Of a DNA stretch of 64,000 bases, positions 1-9,229 are shown one piece after another. A program made the position numbers and the translations under genes. Numbering within the stretch: the first letter of the stretch is position 1; each line of letters opens with the position of its first letter. The DNA is from Zooshikella harenae. GTDB lineage: Bacteria > Pseudomonadota > Gammaproteobacteria > Pseudomonadales > Zooshikellaceae. The stretch lies in NCBI RefSeq assembly GCF_018837975.1, contig NZ_JAGSOY010000010.1, positions 1 through 64,000 of the forward strand. The letters are read 5' to 3'. A model generated the notes under the pieces. It saw only the letters and a program-made list of their open reading frames with translations, ran no database searches and was not told the DNA's origin.

Positions 1-326
1 GGACCTGCCCACTTGAAGAGGGGGTCTCTTTCTTTAGTACGTGTGGTTGAGAATAAGACATGGTTAGGTTCTTCAAGGGTAGCTCGGTAGCCTCTAGCCC
101 AAGGATATACCTTTATTTGACTTCGTTTTATTGGTGAGCCTGTTTTGTTTGATGCTGCAACAAGTAAGTCTACAGCGATACCTTTCAATAAACCTGATGT
201 TTCAAAGTTATAAGGTGGGTATGACTCAGTAATAAACGTTAGTTTATTCAGCTCATTACCATAAGACAATGAGCTTAAGGATAGAGAGAATACTAAAGAA
301 GTAATGGCACTTTTAAAATGGAACAT
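1..326 (-). CDS. Periplasmic solute-binding protein, family 3 (partial, 3' end outside window)
   Basis: The N-terminal 108 codons of a minus-strand gene read into the window edge. It opens with a signal peptide (MFHFKSAIT..., hydrophobic stretch ending near SLSYG). The mature start has the pattern of amino-acid-type periplasmic binding proteins (SBP_bac_3): an ESYPPYNFE segment, then LKGIAVDLL, and later TRTKERDPLFKWAG. Such proteins bind amino acids or related small polar solutes for an ABC importer or act as ligand sensors. No permease or ATPase gene is visible, so the partner is unknown. A similar stand-alone protein lies at 56.6 kb. Family assignment is fairly sure; the ligand cannot be inferred. 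Confidence 0.75.
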   Translation of the reverse strand, partial: MFHFKSAITSLVFSLSLSSLSYGNELNKLTFITESYPPYNFETSGLLKGIAVDLLVAASNKTGSPIKRSQIKVYPWARGYRATLEEPNHVLFSTTRTKERDPLFKWAG

Positions 327-749
327 AACGTTATTCTCCGAGGCTGTATTTGTATATACCTTAGATGATTTGTTAGCAAAAACATCAAAATGGCAGGAGT
401 TGCTACCCGTTCCCTCTTATATTCCCTGTTACTGAAGATTCTTTATGAGTAGTGTAGTTTAATTTAAGCTTTTGCTAGAGCAATATAATGATAAAAAGTC
501 AAATTGAATATAAAATCCAGTCGACGAATATATATAAACTTGAGTGCCAATTAATTAAACTGTTAAGTGCGTCTTCTTCAAGGACTTACAAAAACAGTAA
601 GTTATACCCTCAGCAAAGGATATATACCTACGCGTAGAAATTAAAGAGAGCATGTCATTAGGGTAAACGTTGTTGCTTGAGGGCCGGTTAGGTGGTTAGT
701 CACGCACAAATCTTTAGAGAACGTTTTTTATACAGTGTTGAGTGTTGAA
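327..749. other. Intergenic region, AT-rich
   Basis: This is the divergent spacer between the binding-protein gene on the minus strand and the esterase gene on the plus strand. It should hold both promoters. No convincing ORF, RNA gene or strong hairpin was seen. Confidence 0.5.
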
Positions 750-1460
750 ATGATAAAAAAAATTATTCTGGTGCTGGCTTTGCTGTTTGTTGGGTTTGGA
801 TACGGTATTACTACAATGAAGTATCATTTTTTCCCCTATGTCCTATTAAAAAAGGTACAGCAATGGATTGATGTTGATAACAATGTTTCATCCAATGACA
901 GTCAACATATATACCATAAACGCAGAGTGTCTTTTTTTAAGCACCATGGAGGATCGGCAAGATATATTATGTTGGGTGATTCCATTACAGATGATGCTGA
1001 GTGGCAAGAACTTTTTCCAGGTTACTCCATCGTAAACAGAGGAATTGCGGGTGATACTACAGCGGATACCCTGAGCCGACTTTCTTTACTTTCTAATGAT
1101 GCTGAAGTTGTTTTTATTCTACTGGGTACTAACGATATTATGCAGGGTATAAAGCCGGATAGTATATTGAAAAATTATCATCGTATAATTGATGAACTAT
1201 TAAATAAGGGGGTTACGCCTATTATCCAATCTACCCTGCTTTTGGGCTCGCAGTTTAAGCATTTGAATGGCCAAGTAGAGATGTTAAATCATTCCTTACA
1301 GAAAATTGCGAAGGGAAAAAACATCAAATATATTGACCTTAATAAGGTGTTAGCTACAGGCGGTGTTCTTCAGAATCAATATTCGATAGATGGTATCCAT
1401 CTAAATGGCGAAGGGTATGCTTTATGGAAAAAACAAATCGCTGAATTTATGCAACTGTAA
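750..1460 (+). CDS. SGNH/GDSL-family esterase or lipase, membrane-anchored or secreted
   Basis: A serine hydrolase of the SGNH superfamily, which cleaves ester, thioester or acetyl groups. Visible blocks are MLGDSITD with the nucleophile Ser78, GTND for block III, and DGIHLNGEGY carrying Asp214 and His217 of the triad, so the catalytic set looks complete. Residues 4-20 form one hydrophobic segment that serves as signal peptide or anchor, placing the enzyme at the cell envelope. I chose the ATG at 750 because the signal-like sequence begins there; an in-frame GTG at 735 would add five residues. The acyltransferase gene follows 150 bp downstream on the same strand, so the pair could add and remove acyl groups on one glycan, but this is inference. 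Confidence 0.8.
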   Translation: MIKKIILVLALLFVGFGYGITTMKYHFFPYVLLKKVQQWIDVDNNVSSNDSQHIYHKRRVSFFKHHGGSARYIMLGDSITDDAEWQELFPGYSIVNRGIAGDTTADTLSRLSLLSNDAEVVFILLGTNDIMQGIKPDSILKNYHRIIDELLNKGVTPIIQSTLLLGSQFKHLNGQVEMLNHSLQKIAKGKNIKYIDLNKVLATGGVLQNQYSIDGIHLNGEGYALWKKQIAEFMQL

Positions 1461-1609
1461 CGTTTTACTTGAAATTTACCCATGACAAGTCATTTTAGGG
1501 GGGCGTTTTTTTAATGGATATTTTTGTAGGAACAACAGAGGCAACCCTCCTGCTACAAATGACTGAATAGTAGGTATAATAAATTATTTGTAAATATTGA
1601 GGTATTCTC

Positions 1610-2632
1610 TTGTCTAGCCGTCTTGAAGAACTTGATGTATTTAGAGGATTAGCGGCATTTTTTGTTGTGCTGTTTCATTTGACGACCCGATTTGATGAAC
1701 TTTATGGGCATTCATTAGCCTTTAGTTTCGAAATTGGCAAATACGGCGTGCAATGGTTTTTTTTGATTAGTGGGTTTGTAATTTTCTTAACATTAAATAG
1801 GACTAAAAGTGCCTTAGGATTTATTACTGCACGCTTTTCTCGATTATTTCCAGTCTATTGGCTGGCTGTTATAGTGACCACGACCGTTGTTAATTTAATA
1901 GGTTTACCAGGAAAGGATTTCTCGCTGACAACAGCAAGCTTAAATCTAACAATGGTGCCAGCTTTTTTCGAGACGCCTGCCGTTGATGGTGTTTATTGGA
2001 CACTAGAGTATGAGTTGATATTTTACTGTTTAATGCTTGTTGTGTGGCAAATGAAAGGTTTGCAAAAAATTGAGTTTATCTGTATGGGTTGGTTGATTCT
2101 TCAACTAAGTTGGTTGTTGAGTGAATATTATACAGGTTATTTTCCTTGGAAAATAAGACTGATCTTTATGTTGGATTATGCTCATTTGTTTATGGCTGGC
2201 ATCTTATTTTATCGACTTAAAGCAAGCGCTGAGGGCGATCGTTATAATCTAGTGCGGCATTGCTTAGTTATTCTTTGCTTAGGAATGCAATGCTGGATTG
2301 ATAATGATCTAGTGTCTTGTGGCGTTGTGCTAGGTTTATTTTTATCATTTTATTTATTTGTTTATAATAAATTAAGCGTAATTTGCTTAAAACCTTTAAT
2401 GTATTTGGGAACTATTTCTTATTCGCTTTATTTATTTCACCATAATATTGGTTTTACTTTATTGCATAAACTTTACATTCTTGGTATACCTTCTTATGTA
2501 GCTGTACCTCTGGTGATGTTGTTTTGTATATTTATTGCGTCATTGGCAACACGTTATGTTGAAAAGCCGGCTTTACGGTTTCTCAGAAGTCAGTTTACCC
2601 TACGTAATCATACTACGGCTAAGGCAGTTTAA
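1610..2632 (+). CDS. Acyltransferase 3 family membrane protein (OafA-like)
   Basis: A polytopic inner-membrane protein of 340 residues that starts with the family signature LDVFRGLAAFFVVLFHL and continues through about ten hydrophobic segments, ending with YVEKPALRF, also typical. Family members transfer acetyl or other acyl groups from the cytoplasm to periplasmic or surface sugars such as O-antigen, peptidoglycan or exopolysaccharide. The start is a TTG, supported by a GAGG about 8 nt upstream and by the absence of a nearby ATG. The acceptor is unknown; no polysaccharide gene cluster is present nearby. Confidence 0.88.
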   Translation: MSSRLEELDVFRGLAAFFVVLFHLTTRFDELYGHSLAFSFEIGKYGVQWFFLISGFVIFLTLNRTKSALGFITARFSRLFPVYWLAVIVTTTVVNLIGLPGKDFSLTTASLNLTMVPAFFETPAVDGVYWTLEYELIFYCLMLVVWQMKGLQKIEFICMGWLILQLSWLLSEYYTGYFPWKIRLIFMLDYAHLFMAGILFYRLKASAEGDRYNLVRHCLVILCLGMQCWIDNDLVSCGVVLGLFLSFYLFVYNKLSVICLKPLMYLGTISYSLYLFHHNIGFTLLHKLYILGIPSYVAVPLVMLFCIFIASLATRYVEKPALRFLRSQFTLRNHTTAKAV

Positions 2633-3090
2633 CCCTTTTTCTTAGGCCGTTGTACATTGAAGCTTACCGTTTATTGTATTAGAGTTACACGTCAACCAAG
2701 CCTATACTGAAAGTATTGTATAAATTTAAACCAAGGAAGGTTTAACGAAAAATAGGTGTCTAATATAAATATCTACTGAGAAGACACTTATATTCCTAAA
2801 TGATAATTTTTAGTGGTGTATGTATAATATCCTTCACTGTGGGTATAAATACTTGCAATTATTCCAGGGGCATCAATGGGTTCAGGAATAAAAGATGCTT
2901 GGCATGGAGGCTAGGAACTGTCTATATTAAGAGCATTTCACTATACATGCTGTTACGCGAGGGTGGGCGTTATGTATTGTGCGTACAATAATGATTTATG
3001 AAGGATATATTATTAAAAAGTAACACAAAACCATTTCCTTTTCATGTTATGCCCTTAGTAAGGGGTATAGAGTATCACTAGGATACCACA
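2633..3090. other. Intergenic region without a convincing gene
   Basis: A 63-codon open frame exists here (2800-2991), but it has no clear ribosome-binding site, poor codon character and no recognisable motif, so I do not call it. No terminator with a T-tract was seen after the acyltransferase. Confidence 0.5.
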
Positions 3091-3546
3091 ATGCATTGGT
3101 TAAAAGACTGGCTTAGTTCAAAAGAACAACCTGAGCATGAACGTAATGAACAACAGCATTATAAGGATTTACGAGAACAAAATAATAAAACACTGGTAAA
3201 TTATTTGTATCATAAGGTAATCATTCCTCAATTATATGATTTTAAAAATAAGCTAGTATTTCGTGCAGAAATAAAAGTGGTTGACATTCGTTGTTATCAA
3301 CATTGTTGTGAGTTACATATTATCCAGAAACAGGACGAAACAAGACACTTTGTACTTTCTTTTACGACTGATATGGTAGATAACCTAGTTGTTGTAAATG
3401 CTATGGAGAATGAATTACCCCTACCTGACTGGAATAACAGGCAACTTTTCATGATGTCTATCCAGTCGAGTGATATTAAGGTATTGCTAACTCAGTTTGC
3501 TGATAGTTTAAATTACGAAGATGAGTTTCAAAAAAATGATGGTTAA
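3091..3546 (+). CDS. Hypothetical protein, 151 aa
   Basis: I do not recognise this protein. It is soluble by composition, with no signal peptide or membrane segment. The N-terminal 30 residues are rich in charged residues, Gln and Asn and probably helical (KEQPEHERNEQQHYKDLREQ). The middle holds a Cys/His cluster (IRCYQHCCELHI, about residues 70-80) in what looks like alternating beta-strands. It stands alone between the acyltransferase and the exoprotein pair, with about 250 bp to the next gene. It could be a small cytoplasmic accessory protein. Coding status is supported by length and absence of competing frames only. Confidence 0.55.
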   Translation: MHWLKDWLSSKEQPEHERNEQQHYKDLREQNNKTLVNYLYHKVIIPQLYDFKNKLVFRAEIKVVDIRCYQHCCELHIIQKQDETRHFVLSFTTDMVDNLVVVNAMENELPLPDWNNRQLFMMSIQSSDIKVLLTQFADSLNYEDEFQKNDG

Positions 3547-3793
3547 GCATTAAATATTTCTGACACCTTCTGGTGTTTTATTTTTAATAAAACTGCAATA
3601 ATTGTCGTATTATTTTACATTTGTAGTGGGAGTGAGATTAATCAGTTTAAATGTGGGTTTTTTAGCCCTTGATGATTCATAACTTAATTACTCAATTTAG
3701 ATAAAAGGCATTATGTTTGCTTATTCTCCTGTAAGAAAAACTACGTCAAAAAAATAGAGACGTAAGTTATCATTCTTCAGGACTGAAATAATA

Positions 3794-4651
3794 ATGCCAC
3801 TAGCGTTAAAAAAAGCCCTTACGTATCGTAAAATAGTGATTAACAATCAGTTTTATTCCGTGTATACGGATTTATGTAGTATTGTGAAAATAGGTTTGCT
3901 GGTTTTCATCACTTGCTTTACACAAGCACTCATAGCATCAACAAGTTGGCAAAAGATTGTGGATGCTTCACTAGAAACGTCTACAGTATTTGAAACGGCA
4001 TCACTACCCTTAGCTTATCAACAAACAAGCCTCATCAGCTTGGCGAAAAGAGTCAATTACACATTTTTAATCAATATACCTCAAACAGGACGATATGCTG
4101 TTTTTGGTTGGTGGCCACACGCTGATCAGCTCACGCAAGCGGCAACATATCGTATCGTCGATGACCTTCAGGGAGTCACGCTTGTTACTCGTTCCCAACA
4201 GCATTTAGCTGGTCAATGGGTCGAGCTTGGAGAGTATTACTGGCGTGCAGGAAAGCATTCTATTGTATTAAGTAATAGTGAGCACAGTGTACTAGCTATA
4301 GACGCTGTGCGGGTGGTTTTACTACCTGATAAAAAAACCAGACTTGCATGGCGAACGGATAAATTGCCCCTGGCAAAGACTAATACCCCCTATCAATTTC
4401 AATTTATTGTTGATGATTCGTATGGCGAAGTCAGTTATCAACTGTTGTCTCCCCTTCCTCAAGGATTATCTCTGAGCTTTTCCGGTGTATTGTCAGGTAC
4501 ACCTGTGCAATCTGGTCATTGGTCCATCACCATTAGGGTTTTAGATAGTGTGGGTCAACAGTTGGAAAAAACTTGGTCGCTGTATGTTTTTTCCAATACG
4601 AATGCTTTTCTCTTACCTTCCACCCTTTTTTCATACCAAGACAAACACTAA
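3794..4651 (+). CDS. Secreted protein with golvesin-C-like domain and putative Ig domain
   Basis: The 285-residue product has a hydrophobic export segment at about residues 30-50 after an unusually long polar N-terminus, so a later start is possible. Residues about 50-175 resemble the golvesin C-terminal or xanthan-lyase CBD-like beta-sandwich: a YRIVDD strand, a GQWVELGEYYWRAGKHSIVL core and the ending AIDAVRVV. Residues about 195-270 look like a cadherin-like putative Ig domain (PLPQGLSLSFSGVLSGTP). Both are adhesion or glycan-contact modules and no catalytic residues are evident. The stop codon directly abuts the ATG of the following giant gene, so the two are probably translationally coupled and the products act together outside the cell. 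Confidence 0.7.
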   Translation: MPLALKKALTYRKIVINNQFYSVYTDLCSIVKIGLLVFITCFTQALIASTSWQKIVDASLETSTVFETASLPLAYQQTSLISLAKRVNYTFLINIPQTGRYAVFGWWPHADQLTQAATYRIVDDLQGVTLVTRSQQHLAGQWVELGEYYWRAGKHSIVLSNSEHSVLAIDAVRVVLLPDKKTRLAWRTDKLPLAKTNTPYQFQFIVDDSYGEVSYQLLSPLPQGLSLSFSGVLSGTPVQSGHWSITIRVLDSVGQQLEKTWSLYVFSNTNAFLLPSTLFSYQDKH

Positions 4652-7600
4652 ATGGCCATGTTGATGATGGACGTAATGATTTTGGCGGCAAAAAAGTTGG
4701 TTAAAGGACTAGTTTGTTGTGTAGTCATATTATGCAGTGTTGAAACTGTATTGAGTGATGAGACACCTCCTGATTTATCTGCCCTGTTGGCGGAAATATC
4801 AGTTATGCCTGAAGGCAGTTGGCTTCAGGTGAGTCTTAACCGCTTTGATGAGGTATGGGTTCCAGCTGATTTAAGACCACTCTTTGGCCTGTCAAACCCT
4901 CAGCCTGATCGTATTATTGCAGCCTGGAGTTCATTTGCCTGGGATAGTCGACGTGGTGATTTAGTACTCTATGGTGGGGGCCATGCTAATTACAGTGGCA
5001 ACGAAGTATATCGTTGGCGAGGCACAACACAAAAGTGGGAAAGAGCTTCGTTACCCAGTGAAATTATCCAAGATGACTTTGGTAACTGGCGAGCCATTGA
5101 TGATGTTGATGCGGCACCGAGTTCAGCACATACCTATGATAATACGCTTTACTTGCCCTTTCATGATCGCGTGCTGACGTTTGGTGGGGCGGCTTACAAC
5201 AATGGTGGAATGTTCATTCGTCAGGTTGATGGTGCAACAACACGCCCTACTGGCCCTTATCTCTGGGATCCAAAAAAAGCTGATAAGGACAAAGTGGGTG
5301 GCACGACAGGTTCTCATGTACAGCGCACAGGTCCTCATCCAGAAATTGTGGGTGGGAACATGTGGCAAAACCGTGATATTCATACTCACCTCATGGGCTT
5401 GGCACCTCTTCCCAAAAGCCATGTGGAAGGTACTACCGCATTGCGTAGTGGTGAAGGAAAAGATGTGGTGTTGGTGAATGCACGGCCTGGTGGGACTCAT
5501 GAATATCTGTATCAGTATTCGATTAATGATATTAACGACCCCGCTAAAGATTCCTGGGAGCTTGTAGGTACATATTGGAATGGGGTGAATAATCAGGGGG
5601 CTGGTTTATTTGATCCTGTATTAAATCTTTATGTACGAAGTGGTCGGAAGGTTATCGGTTTTTGGAATTTATCCACGCCAGGCTCTGAAAATAAAGATCA
5701 GCTATTTTATCCTCAGTCCACAGGCGATGAGTTCAAAGTTACCCGAGATATGGGGATGGATTATGATGCAAATCGCCATCAGTATTTACTGTGGAGTGGT
5801 TTTAATGAGGTTTGGGCTATTATTCCACCGACCACAGTCAGTACCGAGGGGTGGCGTGCAATTAAGCAACCCCTATGGATTGGTGATGCGCCTCATTTAG
5901 GGCCTGGCACAGGCATTTTAGGGCGTTGGAAATACATTAAACAATTGGATGTTTTTATTGGCTTACAGGACATCAATGGAGGCCAGGTTTGGGTCTATAA
6001 GCCCATAGGTTGGGAGTCACCAACACTTACCGAGCGAACATTAGCACCACAGATAGCCCCTGTTGCGGGCACTTATACAAGCCCTCAGACGGTAACACTG
6101 ACTGCGACTGAATCAGGTTCAATCTTGCTTTATACCATGGATGGTCGTGACCCAGCACAGTATGGTATTCCGTGTGAAGGACCTATTTCATTAACCTCAT
6201 CAACAACAGTAAAAGCAGTCGCCATCGTTGCTGATAAGCGACCAAGTCGTGTCATGACTGCTGAATACCACTTCAATGTACCACCTGATATCTCATCACT
6301 GACGGTTTCATCGAGGCGTATTACGGATGAATCATTTGCTCAGTTAACTGTTATTGCCAGTGACCCTGATAATCAGCCACAGCCTCTTCAATACCAGTGG
6401 GATATTATTGTTGGTGAGGGCACTATCGAGCAGGTGTCTACAACCGAGATTCGTTATTACCCTGCTGATACGGATACGACAGCACTACATTTACTTCAGG
6501 TTTCTGTGACAGATGGTGAGCAGTCTGCCGTTGAGACGGTTTATCTTACGGTGGCTGATGCGGAAGGTCCTCCATTGTTACTCTATACCGCGTTCACTGA
6601 AGGTGATGATGGTCTACCACCACCTGAATGGTTGGTAGTGGATGAGGGTAATATTCAGGCACCGTCATCCTGGGTCAAAATGGGTCAGCAGTTGATTCAA
6701 CAAAGTAACATTTATGCCAAGCCCATTATTGCCAGTGATTTAGCTAAGTTAGGCACGGTACTGTACTACCCTAACAGCATGTCCTGGCAAGACTATCAGT
6801 TAACAACAACGTTTTACTCAGAAGATGATGATGCCATTGGTGTCGTTTTTCGTGTGCAGGATGCAACCCACTATTACCGATTTACCTGGAATAAAGCGTT
6901 AGGCTATCGTCGATTAGAACGTCGTGATGGTGAAGTATTTTTTGTTCTTGCGGAAGATACAATGCCCTATGAGAAAAATCAGTTATATCAACTGATGATA
7001 AAAGCTCAGGGTGATAGTATCGAGGTGTTTATAGACCAAAATTTGGTGTTTAACATTAACGATAGTGTTTTTTCTCAGGGAGGCTTTGGTTTTTATAGCT
7101 GGGCAAATGAAGGCTATCACATTCACTCGTTAGAAGTGTTGGACATCAAGAGCAGTGAAGAACCTGGTGCAGCACCTGCTATTGATAGTTTAACGGCTAC
7201 ACCAACATCTGTTTTTGCTTCTGAACCTGCATTATTACAGGTTGTGGCAAGTGACAGTGATACCCCCGAAACACGTTTGATTTATACGTGGCAAGTGCTG
7301 TCTGGTAATGGCGTTTTGTCTACCGCAAATCAGCAAACTACTTATTACACGCCTAATGTTGTTGTTGATACAGAAATCCATACCTTGCAGGTGACTGTCA
7401 GTGATGGCTATCAATCGACTACAGCAACATTAAATATTACCGTATTACCTATTAGTACAACGGTTGATCTTGATGAGTCATTTAGTTCAGGGGTAAGTCA
7501 AGACTGGTTTATAGCCACAACAGGTACTCTACAAGGGCCTGCAGATTGGGCTGTGATCGATGGCGTATTACGCCAGTCCAGTAATGTGTATGCTCTGCCC

Positions 7601-8896
7601 TCCTCTGCTACCGCAACTGTTAAGCCTGGTACGATATTATTTTACCAGTCTGGTTATAGCTGGCAGGACTATTTATTAAGCCTCAAAGTCAAGTCTGAAG
7701 ATGATGATGTCATGGGGGTGTTATTTCGTGTTCAAGATGAACAGCACTATTACCGGTTTAGTTGGTCAAAAGTGTTTGCTTTTCGGCGGCTTGAAAAAAT
7801 AGTGGATAATGAGGTCACGGTGTTAGCAGAAGATCATGTGCCCTTTAATCTTGGTCAGTGGTACTCACTCAAGATTAATTTACAGGGTAATACCATTGAA
7901 GTTTCTATTGATGATAATTTAATACTTTCCGCCAGTGATGATACATACGCTCAGGGTTCAATTGGTTTATATACTTGGGCTAATCAAGGCACATGGTTTG
8001 ATGATATTAAAATACAGCGCAAAACCTTAATTGATAGGCCTCCAGTAATATCATCAATACAAAATTTACCAGCCTATTTATTATCTGGTAGTACTTTACC
8101 GTTATCGATAGTGGCGAGTGATCCAGAAAAAAAACCACTCTCTTGGCGTTGGTTTGTCACTGGACCTGCTACCATGATGGGTGAGTTTACATCAAACCCT
8201 ATATTATCAACTCAAACTGTTACTGAACCGACAACGTTGACCATAACTGCCATTGTTTCTGATGGTAAATGGTGGAGTAAAGATATACAGCAGATAACGT
8301 TAATGCCTTTGAAAGAGCCTACTTTATTAGTACCGGCTAACTATGAGACGCAACATTTAATCAGTAATTGGTGGTCTGTGAGTGAAGGTACCACATTAGC
8401 GCCCGCAAAATGGCAATCCAGTGCAGGTATTTTATACGACAACTCAAATATTTATGGTTTACCCATTGATTTTACGGATTTACGTAAAGCCGGTAGCGTT
8501 ATTTATTATCCTGCGGGAAAACTCTGGGATAACTATGAAATACATCTGCAACTGAGGTCTGGGGATGATGATGCTCTGGGTGTTGTATTTCGAATGCAAG
8601 ACCCGCAGCACTACTATCGTTTTGAATGGAATAAAGCTGGAAATTATCGGCGGCTGGTTCGTCGAATGGGTGAGGCGTATACACTGCTTGCGGAGACTAA
8701 TGAACCTTATATTCAAGGACACTGGTATAATGTCATTATTAACGTTAATGGCAACCAAATAGAGATTTTCTTGGATGATCAGCTAGTGTTTCAAGAAGTG
8801 GACTCGACTTTCAGCAAAGGAACCATTGGCTTTTATACCTGGGCTAATTATGGTAGCCAGTTTAAGGATGTGACTGTTTATCCTATTCTTGAGTAG
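4652..8896 (+). CDS. Giant secreted multidomain protein: kelch-like propeller, HEX_C-like module, three LamG-like repeats
   Basis: The 1414-residue exoprotein begins with a signal peptide; the true start may be one of the internal Met codons before MILAAKKL. Residues about 85-460 have repeated galactose-oxidase/kelch-type motifs (VLYGGGHANYSGNEVYRW, RVLTFGGAAYNNGG). Residues about 470-545 match a chitobiase/beta-hexosaminidase C-terminal type module (GSILLYTMDGRDP). Three copies of a module then follow at about 290-residue spacing, each with SEDDDAIGVVFRVQD-type, HYYRF and FYTWAN motifs (centres near residues 725, 1014 and 1302) and joined by Ig- or PKD-like spacers. These jelly-roll-like modules usually bind glycans or calcium. 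It may bind or attack polysaccharide or matrix; no enzyme activity can be assigned from sequence alone. Confidence 0.8.
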   Translation: MAMLMMDVMILAAKKLVKGLVCCVVILCSVETVLSDETPPDLSALLAEISVMPEGSWLQVSLNRFDEVWVPADLRPLFGLSNPQPDRIIAAWSSFAWDSRRGDLVLYGGGHANYSGNEVYRWRGTTQKWERASLPSEIIQDDFGNWRAIDDVDAAPSSAHTYDNTLYLPFHDRVLTFGGAAYNNGGMFIRQVDGATTRPTGPYLWDPKKADKDKVGGTTGSHVQRTGPHPEIVGGNMWQNRDIHTHLMGLAPLPKSHVEGTTALRSGEGKDVVLVNARPGGTHEYLYQYSINDINDPAKDSWELVGTYWNGVNNQGAGLFDPVLNLYVRSGRKVIGFWNLSTPGSENKDQLFYPQSTGDEFKVTRDMGMDYDANRHQYLLWSGFNEVWAIIPPTTVSTEGWRAIKQPLWIGDAPHLGPGTGILGRWKYIKQLDVFIGLQDINGGQVWVYKPIGWESPTLTERTLAPQIAPVAGTYTSPQTVTLTATESGSILLYTMDGRDPAQYGIPCEGPISLTSSTTVKAVAIVADKRPSRVMTAEYHFNVPPDISSLTVSSRRITDESFAQLTVIASDPDNQPQPLQYQWDIIVGEGTIEQVSTTEIRYYPADTDTTALHLLQVSVTDGEQSAVETVYLTVADAEGPPLLLYTAFTEGDDGLPPPEWLVVDEGNIQAPSSWVKMGQQLIQQSNIYAKPIIASDLAKLGTVLYYPNSMSWQDYQLTTTFYSEDDDAIGVVFRVQDATHYYRFTWNKALGYRRLERRDGEVFFVLAEDTMPYEKNQLYQLMIKAQGDSIEVFIDQNLVFNINDSVFSQGGFGFYSWANEGYHIHSLEVLDIKSSEEPGAAPAIDSLTATPTSVFASEPALLQVVASDSDTPETRLIYTWQVLSGNGVLSTANQQTTYYTPNVVVDTEIHTLQVTVSDGYQSTTATLNITVLPISTTVDLDESFSSGVSQDWFIATTGTLQGPADWAVIDGVLRQSSNVYALPSSATATVKPGTILFYQSGYSWQDYLLSLKVKSEDDDVMGVLFRVQDEQHYYRFSWSKVFAFRRLEKIVDNEVTVLAEDHVPFNLGQWYSLKINLQGNTIEVSIDDNLILSASDDTYAQGSIGLYTWANQGTWFDDIKIQRKTLIDRPPVISSIQNLPAYLLSGSTLPLSIVASDPEKKPLSWRWFVTGPATMMGEFTSNPILSTQTVTEPTTLTITAIVSDGKWWSKDIQQITLMPLKEPTLLVPANYETQHLISNWWSVSEGTTLAPAKWQSSAGILYDNSNIYGLPIDFTDLRKAGSVIYYPAGKLWDNYEIHLQLRSGDDDALGVVFRMQDPQHYYRFEWNKAGNYRRLVRRMGEAYTLLAETNEPYIQGHWYNVIINVNGNQIEIFLDDQLVFQEVDSTFSKGTIGFYTWANYGSQFKDVTVYPILE

Positions 8897-9229
8897 TGCT
8901 TTTATATTATTGACATTTTTTATACAACTTACAGCGAGTATATTCGTTATTTATCTTATTTATAATCATTATTCTAAAAATAATGATTCATGTGAATTGA
9001 CATTCTTACTAGAGAGCAACAGTATTGTACGAACGACAGCACTTTGATTATTCTCCTATTTATATTATAGCCGGTTATAGCCTGAAATACGGTTGGAGCG
9101 TGGTGAAAAATAATTATTTATAAGGTGATCGTCGTTAAATAAGACGCTAAGTTTTTAATAAAATAAATAAGCAGTCAGTTGTCTTACAGAATAAATGTAA
9201 AAGTAATTAGACAAATAATGAGGTTTAAA
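8897..9229. other. Intergenic region with a perfect AT-rich hairpin
   Basis: Positions 8964-8988 hold a perfect inverted repeat (AATCATTATT, 5-nt loop, AATAATGATT) about 70 bp after the giant exoprotein gene. It lacks a T-tract, so it could be a weak terminator, an mRNA-end structure or an operator. The remainder is the leader of aceB; nothing else is recognised. Confidence 0.45.

Noticed and set aside
2800-2991. 63-codon open frame after the acyltransferase gene
   Set aside because: No ribosome-binding site, no recognisable motif and composition unlike the real genes here.
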